Shown: piece after piece, positions 1 to 7,773 of the stretch
How the letters are laid out: the number at the start of each line of letters is the position of its first letter
Position numbering within the stretch: position 1 is the first letter of the stretch
DNA from: an uncultured Colwellia sp.
Lineage (GTDB): Bacteria; Pseudomonadota; Gammaproteobacteria; Enterobacterales; Alteromonadaceae
DNA: 64,000 nt
NCBI GenBank assembly: GCA_913058245.1
Contig: CAJXQJ010000003.1
Span: 124,001-188,000, forward strand
Reading direction: 5' to 3'
Made by a program: the position numbers and the translations under genes
Notes under the pieces: model-generated
What the model was told of the DNA's origin: nothing
The model's database searches: none
What the model saw: only the letters and a program-made list of their open reading frames with translations

Positions 1-666
1 AAGTGTATCGAATAAATTGAAGTGAGGGTGTTTACCTTGCTCTTGTTGTTCTCGTGAGACTTTATGCCACTCAAAATCGAAATTATCTGGCTGTTTTATA
101 TCTCTTTCACCACGATTATCAATATAAGTAACTTGCTGGTCAGCATCAATACCCCAGCGAAATACTCGTATGTCATCAAGCCGCTCACCAATACGAAAGA
201 CCGCAAATACTTTACTTCCTTGTCTATAGACATGGGCTAAAAAAGTTTTTTTATAGTAGGTATACAGCTCATCAAAATCTCTAATGAAATCAGGGTGCTC
301 AAGAAAACTGCCTTGCATAGGCATATCAACAATTTCAACTTCATCACCGTTATCTTTAAGTTGATGTAGACTGAAAACATCTGCAACAGTAATGTTACGC
401 TTTAAGCCCAGAAAAACGTTGTAACCAAATAGTAAGGTATCGCCAATGGCTGCTATATCCCTAGCAACACAATTGTGTTCTGTACGCACTCGAACGCGTG
501 CATCGACTTTCATATCAGTTGAGCCAAACGTTGTAATACGTTCGTCATTTAACTGTTTAATTTGCGTATTTAGATCACTACCTAAAGCTGATAATCGGCG
601 CTGAATTAGTTCGTATGAACCGCCTTCAGCAACCGCTTGATTGGTGACACTTTCCTTACCTGTCAT
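1..666 (-). CDS. DNA repair ATPase-like protein, DUF3686 N-terminus (partial)
   Basis: The open frame runs from an ATG at 666 off the left edge, so only the first 222 residues are present. It starts MTGKESVTNQAVAEGGSYEL and contains RVRTEHNCVARDI and LFGYNVFLGLK. From memory these match the N-terminal DUF3686 region of very large (about 1,600-1,800 residue) proteins annotated as DNA repair ATPases, whose AAA+ module lies further downstream. A GGAG Shine-Dalgarno sits 8 nt before the ATG. The gene follows the flotillin gene after 77 nt on the same strand, so it is probably the third gene of a yqiJ-yqiK-ATPase operon. The biochemical role is not established; the family name comes from annotation. 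Confidence 0.8.
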   Translation of the reverse strand, partial: MTGKESVTNQAVAEGGSYELIQRRLSALGSDLNTQIKQLNDERITTFGSTDMKVDARVRVRTEHNCVARDIAAIGDTLLFGYNVFLGLKRNITVADVFSLHQLKDNGDEVEIVDMPMQGSFLEHPDFIRDFDELYTYYKKTFLAHVYRQGSKVFAVFRIGERLDDIRVFRWGIDADQQVTYIDNRGERDIKQPDNFDFEWHKVSREQQEQGKHPHFNLFDTL

Positions 667-687
667 GTAAAACTCCATGAAACTGTT

Positions 688-716
688 ATGCAGCTATTTG
701 GGGTAAATAGCTGCAT
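688..716 (-). repeat. Intercistronic stem-loop between flotillin and ATPase genes
   Basis: ATGCAGCTATTT (688-699) and AAATAGCTGCAT (705-716) form a perfect 12-bp stem with a 5-nt loop. It lies between the flotillin stop (744) and the ATPase start (666). On the minus strand no U-run follows, so it looks more like an mRNA-stabilising or partial-attenuation hairpin than a full terminator. On the plus strand TTTTA follows the stem, so it could stop antisense transcription. Confidence 0.6.
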
Positions 717-743
717 TTTACTTACTGTTTTATTATGAATTAA

Positions 744-2726
744 CTACTTCACGCCCGAAGTTTTTTGACTACCTAGGTTCAACAAACTTGCCAATGCACC
801 TTTTTGTGTTTCATCGGCATTGTTTAGTGTAGAAAGAAGTTTTGCCATATTGAAATTTTTCATTGTTTCACTGGTTTGGGAAGCCCCTGCTAGAACGCCA
901 CCTAAATCATCCATGATATTACGATCGCCGCTTAGGTGCTCTTTAAATAGCTTTTGAACGGTTTCACTTTCGTCAACTAAACCATCAATCGATTTGCCCA
1001 CAGTAATTGATTTCATAAATTGACGTAAGAATTCGCCGTCACCGCCCATAATATTGATGTTAGCTTCACTCAATGCAGTAGCTAATACATCAGCTTGTTT
1101 CTCTGCTAAGTCAACACTGTTGTCTAATTTCGCTAGTGTTAATTCTCGTTCTTGGTTTAAACGCAATCCAAAGGTTTCAAAATCTCTTGCTTGTTCTGAC
1201 ATTGCATTAAGCACTTCTTGTTTTTCACGCAAGCCTGTAGCTTCTGCTAGAGATTTTTCTTCAATACCTTTTGCTTCCGCTGTCAGTTTAAGTTCAAGCG
1301 CTTTAGCTTCTGCTTCACCTTGCCTTTCATGGGCATCAGCTTGTGCTAAAGTTATTTGTGCTTCAGCTAAACCTTTAGAAGCAGCTTCAGCCTGATCACC
1401 TTCAGCTAGTATTTTCTTAGATTCAGCTTGCTTACTTGCGGCTTTCAATTCAGCTTCAGCAATGGTTTGCATCTTTCTCGCTGTATGTTCAGCGGCTTGC
1501 TCTTGAGCTTTTGCTGACTCAATATCTTTAACCAATGCTTCCTCAGCTTCAGCTTGTGCTTTGATAACTTGTTCATCTTTCTGGCGATTAGCTTCAGAAA
1601 CCACACGCAAATCTTTAATGCGTTCTTCTTCTTCAGCTACGTTTTTTTCAACCGCAATGCGTTCACGCTGTACTTCAGCAATGTTCTTACGCTCAACTTC
1701 TAACGCTTTTTCTTTATCAATGCGTAGTGTTTCCACTTCTTTCTGACGGTCTATTTCCTCTACTTGACGAGCACGAGTTACTTTCTCTTCCTCTATAGCA
1801 ACTGCTCTAAAGCGATTTTGCTCTGCAATGTCCGCTTCACGTTGTTTATTCTCTTCAGCAACTGCGACTACCTGTTCTGTATCGATTCTTGCTTGTTCAG
1901 ACTTGCAGCGTTCTTCTTCAACAATTTTTGCCGTTTCTGCTTCTTCACGCGCTTTAACAGAAGCTATTTCACGCTCTTGTTTGGCTTGTGCATCGGCTAA
2001 TTGACGTTCAAGCTCCAAGTTCTTTTCTTCTGCTTCAATGTCTTGACGCTTTATTCGAACTTCTTCTTGTCTTTTTAAATCATTCGTTTCAACACTTTGT
2101 TGTGCTGTTAACTCAGTGATACGCCTAATACCTTCTGCATCCATAATGTTATTTGGATCTAAATCATTGATAGAAGTTTGCTCAAGAAAGTCTATCGCTA
2201 CATCTTCAAGAACGTAACCTGATAAATCTTGCCCAATAACTTCTTTGATTTTGTCCCTGAAAATATCACGCTGAGTAAATAGCTCGGTAAAGTTTAATTG
2301 CTTGCCTACTGTTTTAAGGGCTTCTGAAAATTTCGCTTCAAACAGCTCTTGTAATGTTTCTGGATAAGAAGAACGATCACAACCAACTTGTTTTGCAACG
2401 CGTAAAATGTCTTCTTTGGTTTCATTTACTCGAATATAGAAAGTAATGATGATATCTGCTCGAATATTATCTTGGCAGATCAGTCCAGAACGGCCTTTAC
2501 GCTCGAGCATCATACGTTTCGTTGAAATATCCATAATTTCTTTTTTATGGATGACAGGGATCACCATGCCACCAGTGGTACTTATCTCAGGTTCAGCCCT
2601 AAGTTTATTGATGATCAACGCTTGGCCTTGCTCAACTTTGTTATAAAATTTTGCGACCATGATCAAAAGTGAAAAGACGAAAAGTACGCCAATCCCAATA
2701 GCTAGATAAAGTGGTTCCATTACCAT
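744..2726 (-). CDS. Flotillin-like SPFH domain membrane protein (YqiK family)
   Basis: A 660-residue protein with one N-terminal membrane segment (about 6-27, LYLAIGIGVLFVFSLLIMVA). An SPFH/band-7 domain follows (about 28-190), then a long Glu/Arg/Ala/Gln-rich coiled coil (about 195-520) and a C-terminal oligomerisation region. This is the architecture of E. coli YqiK and flotillins, which form large membrane-microdomain scaffolds. The AGAGG Shine-Dalgarno 8 nt before the ATG at 2726 favours the first of the two Met codons. YqiJ lies immediately upstream (61 nt gap) and the DUF3686 ATPase downstream. At 660 residues it is longer than E. coli YqiK (about 550), mostly in the coiled coil. Confidence 0.9.
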   Translation of the reverse strand: MVMEPLYLAIGIGVLFVFSLLIMVAKFYNKVEQGQALIINKLRAEPEISTTGGMVIPVIHKKEIMDISTKRMMLERKGRSGLICQDNIRADIIITFYIRVNETKEDILRVAKQVGCDRSSYPETLQELFEAKFSEALKTVGKQLNFTELFTQRDIFRDKIKEVIGQDLSGYVLEDVAIDFLEQTSINDLDPNNIMDAEGIRRITELTAQQSVETNDLKRQEEVRIKRQDIEAEEKNLELERQLADAQAKQEREIASVKAREEAETAKIVEEERCKSEQARIDTEQVVAVAEENKQREADIAEQNRFRAVAIEEEKVTRARQVEEIDRQKEVETLRIDKEKALEVERKNIAEVQRERIAVEKNVAEEEERIKDLRVVSEANRQKDEQVIKAQAEAEEALVKDIESAKAQEQAAEHTARKMQTIAEAELKAASKQAESKKILAEGDQAEAASKGLAEAQITLAQADAHERQGEAEAKALELKLTAEAKGIEEKSLAEATGLREKQEVLNAMSEQARDFETFGLRLNQERELTLAKLDNSVDLAEKQADVLATALSEANINIMGGDGEFLRQFMKSITVGKSIDGLVDESETVQKLFKEHLSGDRNIMDDLGGVLAGASQTSETMKNFNMAKLLSTLNNADETQKGALASLLNLGSQKTSGVK

Positions 2727-2787
2727 GTGTTTTTCCTCTTATTTGAAACAGTAGCCACTTGGTCGTGGCCAAATAAATTGTGATTAT

Positions 2788-3414
2788 TTAGGGTGTATAG
2801 GGTGCGACAATATAGGCATGGTTTTCTTGCAAATATTTAATAACCAAAACTTTGTCACCCATTGTTAAGGTGTGCTGTGGATCGCAACGTACATCAACTA
2901 AAAGCTCTGCTCCGTCGTTGAATAAGCGAGCTTGACCAAAATTTTCGTTTACCTTACTTGTGGCAATAGTTGCGTCTTTACCAACGAGGTGGTTGCTAGT
3001 AGTTGCCTCGACACTTTTAAACATTCCTTTTAAAGGACGAATGGCGATTGCCGTAATTGGTAGTGAAATTAGAAATATAGCGAAACTTGCAACTGCTCCC
3101 ATTAAGTAATACAGCCAGCCATCTGGCAGCCATGTTAATAAATAGAACTGTAGATAAAAGCTAATTAGCCAACACAGAAGAATAATAATACTGATCACTA
3201 ACGTGAAAGGTACGCCAGTTAATCCAAAGGTGAGCATTAGCCCTGTTAATCCGCCAACTGAAATATCAACGTCAGCGTCAATGTCGGTATCACCGCCAAA
3301 ATCCAAATCAATTAGACCTAACATACCAACAAACCAATAAACTACAACAATACCGAGTAGAGCCGAGTAGATTACGGTGGGAAATTGAGTGGCGACTTCC
3401 AACAGTTGTTCCAT
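2788..3414 (-). CDS. YqiJ-like NfeD-type OB-fold membrane protein
   Basis: A 208-residue protein. Hydrophobic segments lie at about 14-36, 58-90 and 100-125, and a C-terminal soluble domain of about 75 residues (VGKDATIATSKVNENFGQARL onward) resembles the OB-fold of YqiJ/NfeD proteins. The family pairs with SPFH scaffolds, and here the gene is the first of the operon that continues into the flotillin. An acidic patch GGDTDIDADVDI lies between the first segments. Transcription probably starts near 3470 from the palindromic promoter at 3473-3519, giving a leader of about 56 nt. Confidence 0.85.
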   Translation of the reverse strand: MEQLLEVATQFPTVIYSALLGIVVVYWFVGMLGLIDLDFGGDTDIDADVDISVGGLTGLMLTFGLTGVPFTLVISIIILLCWLISFYLQFYLLTWLPDGWLYYLMGAVASFAIFLISLPITAIAIRPLKGMFKSVEATTSNHLVGKDATIATSKVNENFGQARLFNDGAELLVDVRCDPQHTLTMGDKVLVIKYLQENHAYIVAPYTP

Positions 3415-3472
3415 AGTTCATCCTTAAAACAAATAGCCAACAGTAACTATTTTATACATTCTTGCTTTTGAG

Positions 3473-3519
3473 AATTACTATACGCCTTTGACATAATATG
3501 TCAAAGGCGTATAGTAATT
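3473..3519. promoter_or_regulatory. Perfect 47-bp palindrome containing two mirror-image sigma70 promoters
   Basis: The 23-nt arms at 3473-3495 and 3497-3519 are exact reverse complements around one central base (3496). On the plus strand TTGACA (3488-3493) and TATAGT (3510-3515) are 16 bp apart. By symmetry the minus strand has TTGACA (3504-3499) and TATAGT (3482-3477) with the same spacer. The two promoters overlap completely and point at the zf-TFIIB gene (+) and yqiJ (-). Promoter strength and any repressor binding are inferred. Confidence 0.8.
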
Positions 3520-3683
3520 ATTGCCTTTTAGGAGCAAAAATTAGCATATCCCACTTCATAAATCATCTAAATAAATTGTAATTATGCTTGGGGAGAGTGG
3601 ATTTACTAATGACATACCTAACGCAATAATTATATGATAGTTTTAGATATTTTAGCGTACTAGAAATTGATAAGGATATAAAA

Positions 3684-4232
3684 ATGAAATGTACTAGCTG
3701 TAAAGAAGGGAGCTTAATCCCTAGTTTTATTGAAGGCCTATTTCGAGCTCATACGTGTTCAAACTGTGGTGGTAATTGGATATTGACGGAAGATTATATT
3801 GCTTGGAAAGAACGTAATCCGCAGTTTTCTTTTAATGATAGTATTCACTGTGAAATTGACGAAACAACTCAAGCGATATTATGCCCAATAACAGGCACTA
3901 TTATGCGTAAGCTTCGCCTTTCAACTACTACAGAACATCGCATTGATTATAGTGCAAGTGTTGGTGGTATATGGCTTGATAAAGGTGAATGGGAGTTGTT
4001 AAAAAATGAAGGGTTAGCGGGTTCACTAAACGCGGTGTTAACAGCTCACTGGCAAAGAAATATTCGTATTAATAGCGCAAAAGATAATTTCAGTGAAATT
4101 TATCAAGACAAGTTTGGTAAAGAACCGTATGAGAAGGTTAAGAATGTAAGAGAGTGGTTATATCAACAGCCAAATAAAGCAGACTTACGAGCTTATTTAC
4201 TAGCAGAAGATCCATACTCGGCTGAAAAATAA
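3684..4232 (+). CDS. zf-TFIIB (zinc ribbon) domain protein
   Basis: A 182-residue soluble protein. The N-terminus has CTSC (residues 3-6) and CSNCGGNW (about 26-33), a four-cysteine zinc ribbon of the zf-TFIIB type. A second, degenerate copy follows (CPITGTIMRKLRLS, then GGIWLDKGEWELL), which keeps the family's WLDxGE signature but lacks most cysteines. The C-terminal third is unassigned. AAGGATAT precedes the ATG as Shine-Dalgarno. It is transcribed divergently from the flotillin operon through the shared palindrome and is followed 25 nt later by a membrane protein. A role in the flotillin locus is inferred from position only. Confidence 0.75.
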   Translation: MKCTSCKEGSLIPSFIEGLFRAHTCSNCGGNWILTEDYIAWKERNPQFSFNDSIHCEIDETTQAILCPITGTIMRKLRLSTTTEHRIDYSASVGGIWLDKGEWELLKNEGLAGSLNAVLTAHWQRNIRINSAKDNFSEIYQDKFGKEPYEKVKNVREWLYQQPNKADLRAYLLAEDPYSAEK

Positions 4233-4257
4233 TTAGAAATATTAAGGGGAGGGGTAT

Positions 4258-4677
4258 ATGAGAGGCGCAGGCGGAACTTCTGGTGGTTTAGGTAGCTTTT
4301 TTATCGGTCTTATAATGATGTGCGGTGGTTTTTATATGTTATTAAATGCCATAACAGTAACATCAAGCTTCGGTATGGGAACAAGGTTATATGGATTTTC
4401 AGCCATGGGAGGCAGTTATAATGTCACCAGTGGCATGATTATGATTCCTTTTATTTTTGGCGTTGGGCTGATTTTTTATAATAGTAAAAACATCTTCGGT
4501 TGGATTTTATCTGTTGGTTCAATCACAGGTTTAATTTTTGGTGTTATTTCTTCTATTCGATTTTCATTTAAAACCATGACATCGTTTGATCTTATTGTCA
4601 TTTTGATATTAGCTATTGGCGGTTTAGGGTTATTTTTACGGTCCCTTAAAGCATTGGATGAACGCTTGCCAGATTAA
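4258..4677 (+). CDS. Small polytopic membrane protein, function unknown
   Basis: A 139-residue protein with about four hydrophobic segments (roughly 10-32, 56-72, 78-99 and 108-127), a Gly-rich N-terminus (MRGAGGTSGGLGS) and a short charged C-terminus. A strong purine-rich Shine-Dalgarno (AAGGGGAGGGG) precedes the ATG. It is the second gene of a two-gene unit with the zf-TFIIB protein. I do not recognise a named family. Confidence 0.7.
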   Translation: MRGAGGTSGGLGSFFIGLIMMCGGFYMLLNAITVTSSFGMGTRLYGFSAMGGSYNVTSGMIMIPFIFGVGLIFYNSKNIFGWILSVGSITGLIFGVISSIRFSFKTMTSFDLIVILILAIGGLGLFLRSLKALDERLPD

Positions 4678-4686
4678 ATGCTGTTA

Positions 4687-4968
4687 TTATTCTGACGTAT
4701 TTTGCAAGAAAGTAATGACCTTGTCTTAGATGTCGGTAAATATGCCATTGACACCAAGATCGATGTAGTAAATGCGTAAAGCTCTTCAACACTCTCTGCT
4801 AATCTGGAATTTGTCCTTTGTCTGCTCGAAATGTGTAAGGATGGACTACCAAGCCAGCTTGGTGAGCGGCTTCAAGTAGGCCATTTGAATATGGAGAGTT
4901 GTTGCTGACATTTATTAACATGGGTTTCCATGGCCTTGGTGATAAATTAATGTTTCGCATCAACTGTT
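4687..4968 (-). pseudogene. Remnant of a GlpQ-like glycerophosphodiester phosphodiesterase (3' end)
   Basis: Reading the minus strand from about 4968, one frame gives LLEAAHQAGLVVHPYTFRAD and then GQIPD before a TAG. A second frame continues ESVEELYAFTTS, and a third gives DLGVNGIFTDI, a TAA, then DKVITFLQNTSE and a stop at 4687. This is in order the C-terminal sequence of GlpQ-type enzymes (LVVHPYTVRSDKLP, then GVNGLFTDFPDK in E. coli GlpQ). At least two frameshifts and one in-frame stop are present, and I see no 5' portion further upstream. The rest of 4678-5184 holds only this remnant and the terminator at 5106-5140. Confidence 0.75.
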
Positions 4969-5094
4969 CATTGCAATTAATTGTACAAATTTAATTCGCT
5001 GTAACTCATTTGAATCAAGGCTTTCTATTTATACTGCTGCAGCCAAAGTGTTTTAATGTTTCTATTAAGGCTCATTGATAGCAATAGGCATAAA

Positions 5095-5140
5095 TGAAAA
5101 GAAAGTTAGCTCCCTATATTTGTATATATTAGGGAGCTAA
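5095..5140 (-). terminator. Rho-independent terminator of the aspartic-protease lipoprotein gene
   Basis: TTAGCTCCCTA (5106-5116) and TAGGGAGCTAA (5130-5140) form a perfect 11-bp stem. On the minus strand it is followed by the T-rich CTTTCTTTTC. It lies 45 nt after the stop codon at 5185. Confidence 0.75.
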
Positions 5141-5184
5141 TGTAAATGGAGCATTTAGTTATTCATAAGATAATTTCTGACTAT

Positions 5185-6423
5185 CTACAATGCGGAATAA
5201 CCAATCACTTTCTCAGTGACTATTTCGAAACATAAATTATCTCTTTGAATGCAGACTTGTTTGATACCTGGCGTTGCAGATATGTTTAACATGTGCGAGG
5301 TTGTTATTTCTGTTGTTGGAATATTACTAATTTTCGTTACTAAATCACCTACTTTTAAATTGTGTTTACTCACAGGAAAGTTAGGAAATATATAGCGAAT
5401 AACAAATTCTCCACTCCGTATTTTTCGTAACTCTAGACCCAGTAAATTGTATCGCATACTGATTTTTTTTTGTGGCTCTAGGTACATTTTGTCGTTCGGG
5501 TAGTCGATCACGGTTTTGTATTGGTTTAATAGGGCGTTGCCAATTACCCAAAAATCGTCTTCATCCTCATCTTTGCTTGGGATCAAGTTAGTTTTAATGT
5601 TCGGGATTTTCAAACTGCCTAATCTAAGAGCAGGTAAAGTTACGCGCTCATGTTCTACTTTTCCGTTTAGGCCAAAATCTGCAGCGGTTATGCTCTCGGA
5701 ATCAATTACGATATTTCGGTTTTCAGTAAACTGGGAGGAAACTTTTAAATAGTGTCGGCTACCAGTGTCAATTATAAAGTCGCCCGTGGCGTTTTCTTTT
5801 TCATTAAATACCAGTGTACCTTCAATAGATATTTTACTGAGGAAGGTATCTATTTCGAATGACTCTGTATGCTGGTTTGCTTGATAGGATTGTGTACCGA
5901 CAGTGATTGAGTTTTTAGATTTATCGAATTGCCAAATAAAATGTTTCAGCATATCGTGACCAATTACACCATCGATTAAGGCTTCATCTGCTCTTAAAAA
6001 ATAGGGGCTTGTTGATATTGGTATATAGGCCGCTTTTAGGCCATTAAATTGCACTTCTGCCATATTAAAACTATCAATATCGGTTTGGTAAGCTTTGGTA
6101 CTTTCTTCTTCTCCCCAACCTGAGAGTGATAATGGAAAACCTTCGGGTAGCTTCATTGCTTTAACTTTTGGGGTGTCAAAAAGTATTAAGAAACTCGCGC
6201 CGGTATCTATTAAAAAAAGCAATTCTTCACCGTTAACGTGGGCGTTAATGTAAGGCTTTTCACCCAAAAAACTTGCTTTTAATGCAATGGGTTGAGTGCT
6301 ATTAATCACCGGTTTTACATTGGAATTAATTTGCATCATACGCAGTGAATTTAAAGTGTCACAGCCGCTTGCTGAGATAAGCGTAATAGCAATTAAGCTG
6401 CTTAAAAATATGTGCTTTAGCAT
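5185..6423 (-). CDS. Periplasmic retropepsin-like aspartic protease with PDZ domain (lipoprotein)
   Basis: A 412-residue protein with a signal sequence ending in a plausible lipobox (SASGC, Cys21). Two aspartic-protease motifs are visible: LLFLIDTGAS (Asp73) and FIIDTGS (about residue 218), so both catalytic aspartates of a two-lobed pepsin-like fold lie in one chain. The last 90 residues (LGLELRKIRSGEFVIRYI, then LKVGDLVTKI) look like a PDZ domain, as in periplasmic quality-control proteases. The gene stands alone with its own terminator at 5106-5140. Substrate unknown. Confidence 0.8.
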   Translation of the reverse strand: MLKHIFLSSLIAITLISASGCDTLNSLRMMQINSNVKPVINSTQPIALKASFLGEKPYINAHVNGEELLFLIDTGASFLILFDTPKVKAMKLPEGFPLSLSGWGEEESTKAYQTDIDSFNMAEVQFNGLKAAYIPISTSPYFLRADEALIDGVIGHDMLKHFIWQFDKSKNSITVGTQSYQANQHTESFEIDTFLSKISIEGTLVFNEKENATGDFIIDTGSRHYLKVSSQFTENRNIVIDSESITAADFGLNGKVEHERVTLPALRLGSLKIPNIKTNLIPSKDEDEDDFWVIGNALLNQYKTVIDYPNDKMYLEPQKKISMRYNLLGLELRKIRSGEFVIRYIFPNFPVSKHNLKVGDLVTKISNIPTTEITTSHMLNISATPGIKQVCIQRDNLCFEIVTEKVIGYSAL

Positions 6424-6566
6424 ATTGATATTTTATAAATATAGGGTGATAAGTAGTAAGTTATTACTGTTGTTGTGAAATTTATGTGAAAAATACAATA
6501 GGGTAATGATACTAAGCTTATTTTTTATTGCCGTCCTTGGCTTTATTCAATATGTAACTAATGGAT

Positions 6567-7517
6567 TTATGCTGACTGCATCTTATACATAGTGGTTATC
6601 TGCTCTTTAATAGCACTGGTGAAATTTTTATAAAGTGGCGCATAGCTTGATGTGAGTTCTGCTCGTGCTTGCGTAATAATTTCATTTGGTTTTTTACCTG
6701 CTTGATATCCGCTTTTTACTAACTGCCAAACATGAGTTAATAATTTTGCATCTCGTTTTACAGACTCAACCGTGGTTACATTGCCATGGCCAGTAAGTAC
6801 TACATCAGGATTTAGTTTTATTACCTTATTGAGTGTGGCAATTAAATTCGGAACATTAGCATCAGGGATTATAATTGGCATCCAATCTGAACTTAGTACA
6901 TCGCCACCAAAAACAACTTTTTGCTTTGGTAACCACATCAATACATCACCTTCCGAATGGCCGTTATTGGAAAATATAAATTCAATATCCATGTTGCCTA
7001 GGCTGCGCTTTTCAATGCTAGTTAATAGTTTTGACGGGTATAAAAGTTGGCTATTGCCTGTAATGCCTTTTGTCATACGTGCGAAAGCTTTAACATCATC
7101 TTTACCATATTTGTTCATGGTATTAGCGGCTTGTTTTTTGGCGATAATTTCTGTGTTATCGTCGGCAATTCCTGCATTTCCTAGCCAATGATCAGCATGG
7201 CTATGCGAGTTAACTATCCAGCGAATGGGTTGATTGGTGACAGTTTTGATTGCGGCTTTAATGCTTTTACCTATGGCTTCTGATGAACCGGTATCAAATA
7301 CGAGTACGCCTTGTTCCGTTACAAAGAAATAACTATTTGAATTCCAACCCTTATTTTCAGCGGTAGGCAAGCCAAATGATGGTGAAATAATACTGTAAAT
7401 ATTGTGGCTAACCATTTCTGGAGAAAATTTAAAGTCGTTATTTTGTGCCCAGGCATTACTGGAAAATAGTGTGATAAGGCCAGTAAAAAAAAGCGCTTTC
7501 CTAATATGCATTAACAT
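6567..7517 (-). CDS. Secreted metallo-beta-lactamase-fold hydrolase
   Basis: A 316-residue protein with a signal peptide ending near NAWAQ (about residue 25) and the MBL metal motif HSHADH (105-110). Further ligand candidates are the His of NNGHSEGD, the Asp of GGDVLSSD and the His of LTGHGNV, so a dinuclear zinc site looks intact. VLVFDTGSS and the overall layout resemble periplasmic MBL-fold hydrolases rather than true beta-lactamases; substrate unknown. AGGG lies close before the ATG at 7517; the second ATG (7511, MHIRKALFF) has better Shine-Dalgarno spacing and is equally possible. Confidence 0.85.
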   Translation of the reverse strand: MLMHIRKALFFTGLITLFSSNAWAQNNDFKFSPEMVSHNIYSIISPSFGLPTAENKGWNSNSYFFVTEQGVLVFDTGSSEAIGKSIKAAIKTVTNQPIRWIVNSHSHADHWLGNAGIADDNTEIIAKKQAANTMNKYGKDDVKAFARMTKGITGNSQLLYPSKLLTSIEKRSLGNMDIEFIFSNNGHSEGDVLMWLPKQKVVFGGDVLSSDWMPIIIPDANVPNLIATLNKVIKLNPDVVLTGHGNVTTVESVKRDAKLLTHVWQLVKSGYQAGKKPNEIITQARAELTSSYAPLYKNFTSAIKEQITTMYKMQSA

Positions 7518-7773
7518 TATTCCCTATAAAATCAATTGAATAATTACTATTCATCAAGCTGTAACAGAATGATGATGTTGATTTTTATAGCAAGGACGTT
7601 ACTTAAAATATATGCGTTATAGATGAATTAGCGATTTCTTACGTTAAAACAGCTTTTCATCAGTGTTTGTAGCATTTAGTTGCAATTACAATCTTAGGTA
7701 CGCGATTAATCATCAATCAATTTGCATTCATCGAACATAATTAACCTTATCAGTGTGGTGTATGAATGGTAGG

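Noticed and set aside
1054-2646. Several plus-strand open frames opposite the flotillin gene
   Set aside because: They lie on the complement of a low-complexity coiled coil, have no Shine-Dalgarno or family motif, and the minus-strand protein is clearly real.
3473-3519. The palindrome as a terminator
   Set aside because: It lies between divergent genes, has no U-run, and contains near-consensus -35/-10 elements in both directions.
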